This document shows positions 1 to 8,400 of a stretch of 34,493 nucleotides of DNA, one piece after another (the stretch's first letter is position 1; each line of letters opens with the position of its first letter). Source of the DNA: Salinivenus sp. (GTDB lineage Bacteria; Bacteroidota; Rhodothermia; Rhodothermales; Salinibacteraceae); NCBI GenBank assembly GCA_018609755.1, contig JAHENZ010000296.1:1-34493 (forward strand). Direction: 5' to 3'. The position numbers and the translations under genes were made by a program. The notes under the pieces are model-generated. The model saw only the letters and a list, made by a program, of their open reading frames with translations, was not told where the DNA came from and ran no database searches.

Positions 1-1
1 C

Positions 2-94
2 ATGGCCGAGTTCCAGAAGTGGAAGAAGCAGGCCAACAGGCCTGAATCTGAACCTGACGATTCAACTGAACGACAACCAGCGATGGCTACCTAA
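2..94 (+). CDS. C-terminal end of an unidentified protein (partial)
   Basis: An open frame runs from the window edge to a TAA at 92-94 and encodes about 30 residues, ending PESEPDDSTERQPAMAT. It is Lys-rich at first (FQKWKKQ) and then acidic and disordered-looking, which suits the tail of a longer soluble protein. An ATG at position 2 sits on the window edge, so I cannot tell whether it is the start or an internal Met. No family is recognisable from this fragment. Confidence 0.4.
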   Translation: MAEFQKWKKQANRPESEPDDSTERQPAMAT

Positions 95-101
95 CCGAAC
101 C

Positions 102-254
102 TCACGCAGTGCACTTTTGCACAAGAAATCGGACTTGATCGTTGTCGGAAGCCTGCGTTTGTTGAGGACCTGTGATTGTAGCATCACATCCGACCAGACC
201 CGAGAGCGGAAGGAGAAGAATAAGCGTAGCTGCAAACGAACGAAGAGATTTCAC
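102..254 (-). CDS. Candidate small lipoprotein (50 aa)
   Basis: From a GTG at 254 the minus strand encodes VKSLRSFAATLILLLPLSG followed by LVGC and then DATITGPQQTQASDNDQ. This is a textbook lipoprotein signal: two basic residues, a Leu-rich core, a lipobox (LVGC) and then a short polar tail. The mature part would be only about 25 residues and ends shortly after VRFLVQ. It could be a real micro-lipoprotein or the truncated start of a former larger one. It is convergent with the partial gene that ends at 94. The GTG start is chosen because it precedes the basic N-region; upstream in-frame codons (TTG at 314) would give a long non-signal extension. No clear Shine-Dalgarno is seen. Confidence 0.42.
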   Translation of the reverse strand: MKSLRSFAATLILLLPLSGLVGCDATITGPQQTQASDNDQVRFLVQKCTA

Positions 255-608
255 AGCGAGATTACTTTGTGTAGGGTTATTTAAACTTAAAAAAAGGATA
301 GAAAGCGTAAACAATCAAGTCGACGTATAAGGGTGCACGGCAATTGCATCTTCCACCCACGGACTTATCTTTGTCTTCGATTGAGGCAGTACGACCGTGC
401 GCTCCACTCCCACTCTCCCTTTCTCCCGCGCTTCTACGGCAGTATTTTCCATCGGAGACAGTCGAGCCTCCCGTCCTCAACAGAGACTTTTTAACATACG
501 ATTGCTCTGTATAAGGGTGTCCTGAGGTTTTTCCTGAACTTTGAAAGCAGGCGAATCCCTCCTACATTAAAGTAAAACGTGTTCCCCTGCCCACCGCTGC
601 GGCGTTTC
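255..608. other. Intergenic region upstream of the hybrid sensor
   Basis: This stretch of about 350 bp has no convincing gene. Positions 280-310 are AT-rich, with runs of T and A, and could hold the promoter of the small minus-strand lipoprotein. The 10-mer GTATAAGGGTG-like motif occurs twice (near 327 and near 510) in the same orientation. I see no hairpin followed by a T tract. The promoter of the downstream sensor cannot be fixed by eye. Confidence 0.4.
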
Positions 609-3600
609 ATGTTGTCCTGTCTTTTTCGTCTCTCGGCTCTCTCCGTCCTCGTCGGACTGCTCGGCGTGGGGCAGGCGTGGGGGCAGTCGCTTCCCTCCGA
701 CACGACGCGTCCGACGACGTCCCATCTGTACGATTCCAATGCGGGGGAGCTCCCCCATCGCTACGTGTCGCCGGAAACCTATGACGCCGACGTGCAGAAC
801 TGGGGCGCCACCCAGGATACGAGTGGCAATTTCTACGTGGCCAACACCAAAGGCGTGCTGATCTACGATGGGCACACGTGGCGCACCGTGCTTCCGGCCA
901 ATCGTAGTCTCGTCCGCTCGGTTGCGGCCGACGACCAGGGACGTGTGTTCGCCGGGGCGAAGAGGGAGTTCGGCGTGCTGCGACGCGACTCGAGCGGGCG
1001 GCGGGAGTACGTGTCTCTGCTCGACCACGTGCCGGAGAAGCATCGCTCCTTCAATGACGTCTGGAATACGGAGGTTACAAGTAAGGGTGTATACTTTCAC
1101 TCCTATCGGCGGCTCTTTCGCTGGAACCCGGAGACGAAGACGATGCAGTCCTGGGCCCCACCGGGAGACACGGAGTTCTATCAGGGCGGCGTCGCGCGCG
1201 ATACGTTTTTTGTGGGCGCCCCGGAACGCGGACTGATGGCCGTGCAGGACGACTCGCTGCGGATGGTGGCGGGCGGAGAGGCTTTTGCGGATCGGAGCGT
1301 CGTCTTTGTCACGTCTCATCCCCAGCACGGCGTTGTCGTGGGCACCTACGGCGGCCTTTTCGTGCGGGACGGGGGGGCGTTTCAGCGGTTGCCGACCGAG
1401 ATCGATCGGATCTTGGACGAAGGATGGCTGGCCGAAGGGACAAGCCTCTCGGACGGCACCCTTGCCATCAGCACCATTGAAGCGGGGCTTCTGCTCGTCG
1501 GTCCAAACGGTACGCTCCGGCGTCACCTCCACCCCCGTAACGAAGAGGTGCCGGACGTATACGTGGACGACGAGGGCGGACTTTGGGCCCTCCTCGATGG
1601 AGGATTGATGCGGTATGACCTCAAAGCACCGTTCACGGAGTACGGAGCCCAGGTCGGACTGGACGAAAACGTCAGGGACGTCGCCTGGCATCGCGGCTCC
1701 TTCTACGTGGCAACGCTTCAGAGCCTGTATCGCCGGCAGGTCACGGACGACACCCTGGCCATGGTGCCCGTGTCGACGGAGGAACAGAGTTGGTCGCTCG
1801 TCTCCATGGGAGACGATCTGCTCGTGGGCATCACACAGGGGCTGGAGCGGATTCGGCCCGACGGGACCGTGGACCGCCTCTTTGACGCCAATTATGTGTA
1901 TAAGCTCCGTCGCTCCCGGCACGATTCGTCGTTGGTGTACGCCGGAACCGATCGGGGCGTGCGCCTCGTGCGGAAGGCGGACACGGGCTGGGCCGTGAGT
2001 CCGCAGGTGCCGGGCCTTGATACCGAAGCCCGAACGCTTGCGGAAGCCAACGACAGCACCCTCTGGGTAGGGACGACGCACGACGGCGTGTATCGCGTTC
2101 GCCTGGGGGACCCCCTCGACTCGACGACCGTCGACCACTTTGGGACCGACCACGGTCTGCCTCCCGACCGCGTCGATCCGCAGCGATGGAACGGGAAGCT
2201 GGTGTTTGGGACCAGCACGGGCCTGATGCGCTTCGTAGAGACGCCCGCGCCCCACTTCGAACCGATGTCGTCGGTTGAGATGCCGCCCCTCGAACGCAAT
2301 GAGGGCGTCACGCGGTTGCAAACCGTCAAGACGGGAGAGGCCTGGGGCTTTACCGGATGGGGGCCGGGCCGGTGGGTCCAGCGCGACACGACGTGGCGGT
2401 GGACCCCCGGTCCGCTCCATCGGCTGCGGGGGCGATCACTCGTAACGTTTCACCCAGAGGAGAACGGAGAGGTGTTCTGGTTCGGGACGGAGAGAGGACT
2501 CCTGCGCTACGTGCCCGATGCCCCTCGTCCCAGTGCCCCGCCGCCCCCCCGTATTCAGGCGGTGCGTGTGCTCAACTCCGACTCCCTCCTTCCCCTCGCG
2601 GCGGTCTCAACTCCGTCCCTGTCGTACGCCTCCAACAACGTGACCATCGCCTACGGCACGCCGAGCCTTGCCCGGCCGTCGGCCATCGAGTACCAGTACC
2701 GCGTCCCCAGCCGATCGCCGGAGTGGTCTGACTGGACGTCCCAAACCGAACGGGAGCTGCAAAACCTGTCGCCGGGCCCGGTCACCTTTGCGGTACGGGC
2801 CCGCACCGCCTACGGCGATACGACCCGCACGGCCCGGGTGTCCTTCACCGTCCTGCCCCCCTGGTACCGCACCGGGTGGGCCTACGGCGGGTACCTCCTG
2901 CTCACTCTCGGCCTGATCGCGGGGGCTGTCCAGTGGCGCACCCGGCAGCTGCGCCGCCGCCAGGAGGAGCTGGAAGCAACCGTTGCCGAGCGGACCGACG
3001 AGATCCGCCAGCAGCGCGATCAGTTGGAAACCCAGGCCGAGCGCCTCAAGGAACTCGACGAAGCGAAGAGCCGCTTCTTCGCAAACCTGAGCCACGAATT
3101 TCGGACGCCGCTTACCCTCATCCGAGGGCCCGTGCAGGAGGTGCGCGAGCGTCTGCGCCGACGCGGCGACGGGCTCGATGAGGAGACCGAGCAGCTGGCC
3201 GTCGTCGAGCGCAACACCGACCGTCTCCGTCGCCTCGTGGACCAGCTTCTGGCCCTTGCCCGCATGGATGCCGGGGCCTACGAGTTGAGCGCTCGTCCCA
3301 CGGCCCTGAGCGACGAGACTCAGCGCATCGTTCAGGCCTTCACGCCCCTCGCCGAACGCAACGAGCTGACGCTCACCCTCGAGACGGAGGAGACAGAGGC
3401 CGCTGCTGAGCCGGTGGTCGTGGACCGCGAGGCCCTAGAGCACATCCTGGGCAACCTGCTTTCGAACGCCGTCAAGTTTACGCCGGAGGGGGGCCGCGTG
3501 ACCGTCACGGTGACGGACCACGAAGACCACATGGCAATCGCCGTGGCTGACACCGGCCCCGGCATTCCGGAGGAGGAGCAGGACACAGTGTTCGATCGGT

Positions 3601-4832
3601 TCGAGCGGACCGACGAGAAGCAGTCCGGCGACCAGGAAGGCGTGGGCATCGGCCTCGCGTTTGCGAAGGATCTGGTCGACCTGCACGGAGGCACCATCGA
3701 GCTGGACAGTGCGGCGGGCGAAGGCACAACCGTCACCGTCCGCTTCCGCCGCGGCACCGACCACCTGGCCGACGAGCATGTGGCCCAGGCCCCCGCGTCT
3801 GATTCGAGGGGGGATGCGCCACTCGAAAATAAAACGCCAGGGGACGGGCTGGCCGCAAGCGAACCCGACGCCGCGCCCCCCATACCGTCTGCCGCCAGCG
3901 ATGCTCCGGCAGGGGAGTCCGGTGTTTCCTCCGAAGAGGAGACGCCGGCAGATCGAGAGCAGACGGCCCAAACGGTCCTCGTCGTCGACGACAACGCCGA
4001 CGTGCGGCGCTACGTGCGCTCGGTGCTGGCACCGGACTACGCCGTGATTGAGGCCGCGGACGGACGAGAGGGCCTCGTCCGTGCCCGGGAGGCGAGGCCC
4101 GACTGCATCCTGGCCGACGTCATGATGCCGGAAATGGACGGGGTCACGATGGTCCGACACCTGAAGTCCGATCGTGCCACCGCCCACATTCCCGTCGTGA
4201 TGCTCACCGCCCGAGCCGGCACCGAGCACGAGATTGAGGGCCTGGAGGCCGGGGCCGACGACTACGTCACCAAGCCCTTCGACGCTAACGTGCTGCGGGC
4301 CCGTGTGGCCGGCATGATTGAGGTGCGTCGGCGCCTGCGCCGCCGCATCCAGGCGGAATTGGAGCACCGGCGCGGGGACGGGCCGGCCGGTGAGCGTGCA
4401 GAGGAGGGGGCTCCAGGGAGCGACGGCCCGGTTGCGGAACGAGCGGGCGGCGACCAGGCCCCCGACACCGCCCCGCCCCGGCTGGTGGTGTCCACCGCCT
4501 CGGACGACGAGCCCGACTTCGTGCGCGAGGTGCGATCTACCATCGAAGAGCACCTGGCCGACCCTGACCTCAGCGTCGAACGGCTGGCGAGCGCCGTGGC
4601 TGTAAGCCGGTCTACCCTCTACCGCCGACTTAAAGACCACGTCGACCAAACCCCCTCCCAGTTCATCCGGCAGGTCCGCATCGAGCACGGCGCCCGGCTG
4701 CTGCGGCAGGGCGAGGGCACCGTCAGTGAGGTTGCCTACGCCGTCGGCTTCGAGAGTCTCTCCTACTTTAGCAGTCAGTTCCGCGAGCATAAGGGCCAGT
4801 CGCCGTCCGCGTACGTCGAGGCGATGGAATGA
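609..4832 (+). CDS. Hybrid two-component system (HTCS): sensor kinase, receiver and AraC regulator in one protein
   Basis: A one-piece signal transducer of about 1407 residues. The ATG at 609 is preferred over a GTG at 579 because a signal peptide (LSALSVLVGLLGVGQAWG) follows it directly. Residues about 30-660 form a Reg_prop-type beta-propeller sensor in the periplasm. Residues about 671-754 are a Y_Y_Y domain, and 756-776 a transmembrane helix leading into a coiled coil. HisKA has the phospho-acceptor His829 in NLSHEFRTPL. The HATPase has an N box near 944-957 (GNLLSNAVKF), G1 DTGPGIP near 981 and G2 GVGIGLAF near 1011. After an acidic linker, a receiver (about 1118-1235) carries VVDD, phospho-acceptor Asp1170 in ADVMMPEMDG and the KPF lysine. 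The AraC/XylS helix-turn-helix domain fills 1309-1407. In Bacteroidota such proteins sense glycans and switch on polysaccharide loci. No SusC/D or glycoside hydrolase gene is visible here, so target and ligand are unknown. Confidence 0.95.
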   Translation: MLSCLFRLSALSVLVGLLGVGQAWGQSLPSDTTRPTTSHLYDSNAGELPHRYVSPETYDADVQNWGATQDTSGNFYVANTKGVLIYDGHTWRTVLPANRSLVRSVAADDQGRVFAGAKREFGVLRRDSSGRREYVSLLDHVPEKHRSFNDVWNTEVTSKGVYFHSYRRLFRWNPETKTMQSWAPPGDTEFYQGGVARDTFFVGAPERGLMAVQDDSLRMVAGGEAFADRSVVFVTSHPQHGVVVGTYGGLFVRDGGAFQRLPTEIDRILDEGWLAEGTSLSDGTLAISTIEAGLLLVGPNGTLRRHLHPRNEEVPDVYVDDEGGLWALLDGGLMRYDLKAPFTEYGAQVGLDENVRDVAWHRGSFYVATLQSLYRRQVTDDTLAMVPVSTEEQSWSLVSMGDDLLVGITQGLERIRPDGTVDRLFDANYVYKLRRSRHDSSLVYAGTDRGVRLVRKADTGWAVSPQVPGLDTEARTLAEANDSTLWVGTTHDGVYRVRLGDPLDSTTVDHFGTDHGLPPDRVDPQRWNGKLVFGTSTGLMRFVETPAPHFEPMSSVEMPPLERNEGVTRLQTVKTGEAWGFTGWGPGRWVQRDTTWRWTPGPLHRLRGRSLVTFHPEENGEVFWFGTERGLLRYVPDAPRPSAPPPPRIQAVRVLNSDSLLPLAAVSTPSLSYASNNVTIAYGTPSLARPSAIEYQYRVPSRSPEWSDWTSQTERELQNLSPGPVTFAVRARTAYGDTTRTARVSFTVLPPWYRTGWAYGGYLLLTLGLIAGAVQWRTRQLRRRQEELEATVAERTDEIRQQRDQLETQAERLKELDEAKSRFFANLSHEFRTPLTLIRGPVQEVRERLRRRGDGLDEETEQLAVVERNTDRLRRLVDQLLALARMDAGAYELSARPTALSDETQRIVQAFTPLAERNELTLTLETEETEAAAEPVVVDREALEHILGNLLSNAVKFTPEGGRVTVTVTDHEDHMAIAVADTGPGIPEEEQDTVFDRFERTDEKQSGDQEGVGIGLAFAKDLVDLHGGTIELDSAAGEGTTVTVRFRRGTDHLADEHVAQAPASDSRGDAPLENKTPGDGLAASEPDAAPPIPSAASDAPAGESGVSSEEETPADREQTAQTVLVVDDNADVRRYVRSVLAPDYAVIEAADGREGLVRAREARPDCILADVMMPEMDGVTMVRHLKSDRATAHIPVVMLTARAGTEHEIEGLEAGADDYVTKPFDANVLRARVAGMIEVRRRLRRRIQAELEHRRGDGPAGERAEEGAPGSDGPVAERAGGDQAPDTAPPRLVVSTASDDEPDFVREVRSTIEEHLADPDLSVERLASAVAVSRSTLYRRLKDHVDQTPSQFIRQVRIEHGARLLRQGEGTVSEVAYAVGFESLSYFSSQFREHKGQSPSAYVEAME

Positions 4833-5110
4833 GCGAGCACGTCCCCGAGGGCGCAATTCTCTAAACAGCGTGGCATGTGGCGTATTTCGTGCGGCATACT
4901 TTCCAATCACGATTACGCAATATGAAATACACAATCGAAGCCCTTCGGTCGCCTCCATCGGGCCTCGTTCGTTCGGGCCTGCAACATATGCGGCAATGAC
5001 TACAACATGTGAGACAGCATTTCTGCGCGGCCTCGGGTAGGCTGTGAAGCGCGTCAGGTCGAACGACGGTTCCGTTCCACCGAATGTACTTCCAGTCCCC
5101 CCCCCTCAGC
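4833..5110. other. Intergenic region after the hybrid sensor
   Basis: About 280 bp, of lower GC than the genes on either side in its first 180 bases. I see no terminator hairpin with a T tract and no convincing gene. A run of nine C residues at 5097-5105 lies just before the small acidic reading frame. The promoter for the downstream secreted protein may lie here or inside that frame. Confidence 0.35.
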
Positions 5111-5335
5111 ATGTCGAGTGCCGCTGACCGAGACGATTCAGATCATCGGAGAGAGCGTCGTCACGAGACCCCGTCCGGTTCGGATGCGACCCCCGATGAT
5201 TCGGATGACGACACCGCGTCACCCGATCCCGACGAGGCGTCCGTTTCTTCCGGCACGCTCCGCACGGCCCTCGGGGCCCTCCGCGCCCGCCTCGCACCCC
5301 CCTCAGCGACCGATGATGACGAAACGGACGGTTGA
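5111..5335 (+). CDS. Possible small acidic protein (74 aa)
   Basis: An ATG-started frame encodes a Ser/Asp/Pro-rich, strongly acidic peptide (for example PDDSDDDTASPDPDEAS). It also has one short amphipathic helix candidate, GTLRTALGALRARLAP. The composition fits a salt-in halophile proteome, which is the main argument for it. There is no recognisable domain and no Shine-Dalgarno site; a C run lies just upstream. It lies 77 bases before the start of the secreted beta-helix protein and could instead be part of that gene's leader. Confidence 0.3.
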   Translation: MSSAADRDDSDHRRERRHETPSGSDATPDDSDDDTASPDPDEASVSSGTLRTALGALRARLAPPSATDDDETDG

Positions 5336-5412
5336 CCCAACCCAACACTCTCTAACGTAAAACCTTCGCCTCTCAACCGCCCAACGTTCAACCTTCCAAC
5401 CATTTCACCGTC
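5336..5412 (+). promoter_or_regulatory. G-poor, CAAC-rich 5' leader of the secreted protein
   Basis: The 77 bases before the ATG at 5413 are almost free of G (five by my count). They carry repeated CAAC/TTC units such as TCAACCGCCCAACG and TTCAACCTTCCAACC. No Shine-Dalgarno is present. An unstructured leader of this kind would favour ribosome loading without an anti-SD contact, as is common in Bacteroidota-like bacteria. That function is inferred; only the composition is seen. Confidence 0.35.
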
Positions 5413-7926
5413 ATGACCCACGCCTCCCGCTTCTCCCTTCTGCTCGTCCTCCTCGCCGGTCTTATGGGCCTCGCCGCGCCCGCCCAGGCCCAGACCTTTG
5501 TCATCTACGTCGACAAGGACGCGACCGGGGCGAACGACGGCTCCTCCTGGCAAGACGCCTACACCGACCTGCAGACCGCCATCGAAAACGCCTTTTTTTC
5601 AGATGTGCTGTGGGTCGCGGAGGGGGTCTACACACCCGACAGCGAGGGCAGCTCGTTTACGATTACCGGCAACAAGAACGGCATTGAAATCTACGGCGGC
5701 TTCGACGGGACCGAGTCGAGATTCTTTCAGCGTGCCCCGAGGCAGCATCGCACGATCCTCTCCGGTGACCGGAACGGCGACGACACCGACCCGGACGGGG
5801 ACGGCATCATTGAGGACGCCGACCCCAACCAGGACGGCACGCCGGAGAACCTGAACGGCGGGGAGAACGCCAACCATGTTCTCGTGCTCGACGGGGGAGG
5901 AGACACCTTCGGCGCCGATGTTAGTGCCAACATCACGAGCAGTACCGTGCTCGACGGGCTGGTTGTGACCGCCGGACACGCTGACGGATCCGCATATTTT
6001 GGTGGTACTGGCGGCGGCCTCTTCTGCGACGGGAGAGGCAGAGGCAACGCGTGCAACCCCAAACTCCGCAATGTGGTCTTCGCCGGAAACGCGGTGGCAG
6101 ACAACGGCGGGGCGATCTACAACGGAGGCGTCGACGGCACCGCGAGCCCGTCGATTATGAATGCCACGTTCACCGGCAACTCGGCGGAGAACGTCGGTGG
6201 GGCAATCTTCAACAAAGGGTTTTCCGATGGTGTCAGCAGTCCCTCCATCACCAACGCCACATTCATCGGCAACGCAGCGGGAGATGAGGGCGGGGCGATC
6301 TACAACGACGGCTCATCTTCTGGCACCGCGAGCCCACAGATTACGAACGCGACGTTCACCGGCAACGCGGCGGGATTCGGCGGCGGGGCGATCTCCAACA
6401 TCGGCACTGAGAGTGGCACCTCGAGCCCGCGAATCAGAAATACGATCCTGTGGGGAAACACGGCCGACTTTGGTGCAGAGATGAAGAATGAGAAGACCCT
6501 CAACGACCCACCGGTTCTTATCCACACGATCATAGAGGGTGGGGTCAACGGCTCCGGCGTGTCCGGCACCTCGAATACCGACGGCGACGACAATTTCGCC
6601 CGGGACCCGCAGTTCGCCGACGCGTCCGACCCGGACGGGCCAGATGGCGTCTTCGCTACGCACGACGACGGCCTGAATGTGATAGATTCCTCTCCCGCCC
6701 TCGACGCGGGCGACAACGCCGAGATTCCCTCGGGCGTCACCGAAGACATTACCGGGGCCGACCGCACGCAAGACCGAGACGGAGATGGCTTTTCCGACGT
6801 GAACATCGGGGCGTACGAAGTGTCTACGGTCGTAGACGTGGCGATTACTGGGGGCGGCTTCGGGGGCCTGGACCGCACGTTTAGCGCCACGCCGGGACAG
6901 GTGGATCAGCCGGTGGGCGTCATCCGGCTCACGCCGGGCCAGAGCGGCGTGGACCTGACCGAGGTGTCAGTGACCCCGGACAATCCCGGTGTCGAAGGGG
7001 TTGACCAGGTTCGCCTCTGGATCTCCGACGACGATGCGTTCAGTCCCGCCGACGACCGGAAGCTGGCGAGCACCGACCTCGACCCGCAGACCGATCTGCC
7101 GAGCCCGATGACATTTAGCAACCTTACGGAGGGGCTGCCGGGATCGGCGCGCACCCTGTTTGTGACCGTCACGCTTACGAGCAACGCCTCCGGCGAGGTC
7201 ACCGGTTATCTCGCCGACGAGACGGCCGTGTCGATGAGCGGGGGAACAATCACCGAGGTCAACGGCAACGCCGGCCAGGATCAATTCTCGAACCTGCCGC
7301 TGTCGAAGAGCGCCTCGGCGCTTCCGGTCGAGATGGCTTCGTTTGAGGGACGGGCGACCGAGGGGGGCGTGCGGCTGCGCTGGAAAACCGCCTCCGAGCA
7401 GAACAACGCGGGCTTCCGGGTGGAGAGGAGAGCGCGGGAGCGTGGGGGCGTGGGAGAAAGAGGGCAAGTGGGAGCGGGTGCATGGATCAAGGTCGGCTTC
7501 GTGGAGGGGAGTGGCACGACCTCGGAGGCGCGGAGCTACCGGTTTGCGGACGAGGATCTGCCCTACGCGGCGGACACGGTGGCCTATCGGCTCAAGCAGG
7601 TGGACACCGACGGCAGCACCGCGCTCACCGACCCGGTGACCATCGCCCGGAGCGGGCCCAATGGGCTAGAGCTGCTGGGAACGGCGCCGAATCCGGTGCG
7701 GCACCGGGCGACCATCCGCTACGCGATTCCCGAGGGCACGGACGGCAATGTCACGATCCGTCTCTACGACGTGCTGGGCCGACAGGTGCGCACGCTTTCC
7801 GCTGACGCCGCGCCGGGACGGCACGACCGAACGTTGGACGTGGACGGCCTGTCGAGCGGGGTGTACGTGGTACGGCTCACCGCCGGGGGGCAGACGAAGA
7901 CCCGCAAGCTTACGGTCGTACAGTGA
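5413..7926 (+). CDS. Secreted beta-helix surface protein with T9SS type A sorting domain
   Basis: An 837-residue exported protein. A signal peptide (LLLVLLAGLMGLAAPAQAQ) starts at the ATG at 5413. Residues about 30-470 form a parallel beta-helix module. It opens with IYVDKDATGANDGSSW, runs through repeats of the type FxGNxAxxxGGAIYN (about 220-350), and closes with SSPALDAGDN and VNIGAYE, the signature of 'choice-of-anchor Q' proteins. An Asp-rich, calcium-loop-like stretch (DPDGDGIIEDADPNQDG) lies within it. A beta-sandwich region follows (about 475-640), then a common T9SS-cargo linker (RLRWKTASEQNNAGFRVERR). The C-terminal sorting domain (about 752-837) holds PNPV, LYDVLGRQVRTL and SGVYVVRL. 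The family is exported through the outer membrane by T9SS and cleaved or anchored; an adhesin or matrix role is inferred. It is a paralog of the larger gene downstream. Confidence 0.9.
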   Translation: MTHASRFSLLLVLLAGLMGLAAPAQAQTFVIYVDKDATGANDGSSWQDAYTDLQTAIENAFFSDVLWVAEGVYTPDSEGSSFTITGNKNGIEIYGGFDGTESRFFQRAPRQHRTILSGDRNGDDTDPDGDGIIEDADPNQDGTPENLNGGENANHVLVLDGGGDTFGADVSANITSSTVLDGLVVTAGHADGSAYFGGTGGGLFCDGRGRGNACNPKLRNVVFAGNAVADNGGAIYNGGVDGTASPSIMNATFTGNSAENVGGAIFNKGFSDGVSSPSITNATFIGNAAGDEGGAIYNDGSSSGTASPQITNATFTGNAAGFGGGAISNIGTESGTSSPRIRNTILWGNTADFGAEMKNEKTLNDPPVLIHTIIEGGVNGSGVSGTSNTDGDDNFARDPQFADASDPDGPDGVFATHDDGLNVIDSSPALDAGDNAEIPSGVTEDITGADRTQDRDGDGFSDVNIGAYEVSTVVDVAITGGGFGGLDRTFSATPGQVDQPVGVIRLTPGQSGVDLTEVSVTPDNPGVEGVDQVRLWISDDDAFSPADDRKLASTDLDPQTDLPSPMTFSNLTEGLPGSARTLFVTVTLTSNASGEVTGYLADETAVSMSGGTITEVNGNAGQDQFSNLPLSKSASALPVEMASFEGRATEGGVRLRWKTASEQNNAGFRVERRARERGGVGERGQVGAGAWIKVGFVEGSGTTSEARSYRFADEDLPYAADTVAYRLKQVDTDGSTALTDPVTIARSGPNGLELLGTAPNPVRHRATIRYAIPEGTDGNVTIRLYDVLGRQVRTLSADAAPGRHDRTLDVDGLSSGVYVVRLTAGGQTKTRKLTVVQ
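7436..7464 (+). other. Predicted G-quadruplex motif inside the T9SS linker
   Basis: Four G runs of at least three bases are separated by loops of 5, 3 and 7 bases (GGG-AGCGT-GGGGG-CGT-GGG-AGAAAGA-GGG). This meets the usual G3+N1-7 rule on the coding strand. It sits in a purine-rich stretch encoding a low-complexity insert (RARERGGVGERGQVGAGAW) right after the conserved linker. Whether it folds in a halophile cell, with high K+, is untested. Confidence 0.5.
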
Positions 7927-8400
7927 TCGTCCGTCGTTTCCTGCACAGCGTCTTCCGTCTGTAGTACATTTGACTCCCGCCATTCCAGTGCACATCCCCA
8001 TAATTTTTGCGAAGGAATCCCGTAGGAGAGCGCCTTTCGAGGGGTACGGTCGGGGGACGCAATGCCCCGTGGGCTCAACTTCGCATGCGTCCAGGGGAAC
8101 TGAGACCGGTGTAGGTCGCCGGTGGAATTGCGGGGAAGGAGGACCGACCAGACGTCAGCCCCGGCACGGCATGTTCGAAACGTCGAGCCGAATTACCCGC
8201 TCAATTTTCCTTGTTGCAACATGGTGAAAAGGAATTGCAACGTGTGTGCAAGTAATTTTCCGAGGCGGTGTGTATTTACTGGTGAGAACCGCCTTCTCTG
8301 AAGTCCTCGAGCAGAGGCGGGACGAGACAGCTGGATTGTCAGAGGAGGCTTCGCTGAGAGCTGTGAAATCGTTGTCTACAAGTCACTTCTCTTGGTCGGC
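7927..8400. other. Intergenic region between the two secreted paralogs
   Basis: About 470 bp with no convincing gene. The first 250 bases look like ordinary GC-rich spacer. Positions 8190-8280 are AT-rich and contain repeated TTGCAA words and two AATTTTCC copies, so the promoter of the giant gene probably lies here. I see no terminator for the upstream gene. The start at 8401 has no Shine-Dalgarno. Confidence 0.4.
8262..8295 (+). promoter_or_regulatory. Hairpin in the leader of the giant secreted gene
   Basis: AGGCGGT at 8263-8269 pairs with ACCGCCT at 8288-8294, extended by one G-T pair, around an 18-base loop. It lies about 105 bases before the ATG at 8401. It could be an operator or a leader stem; no T tract follows, so it is not a typical terminator. 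Support is the base pairing only. Confidence 0.3.

Noticed and set aside
277-480. 67-codon minus-strand frame upstream of the sensor
   Set aside because: No signal, domain or halophile-like composition, and it runs into AT-rich intergenic sequence.
567-2420. Long minus-strand open frame opposite the sensor propeller
   Set aside because: It is an antisense shadow caused by high GC at third positions. The plus strand has clear signal peptide and domain motifs; the minus product has no recognisable features.
3435-4958. 507-codon minus-strand frame opposite the kinase and receiver
   Set aside because: The plus strand encodes unmistakable HisKA, HATPase, receiver and AraC motifs across the same bases.
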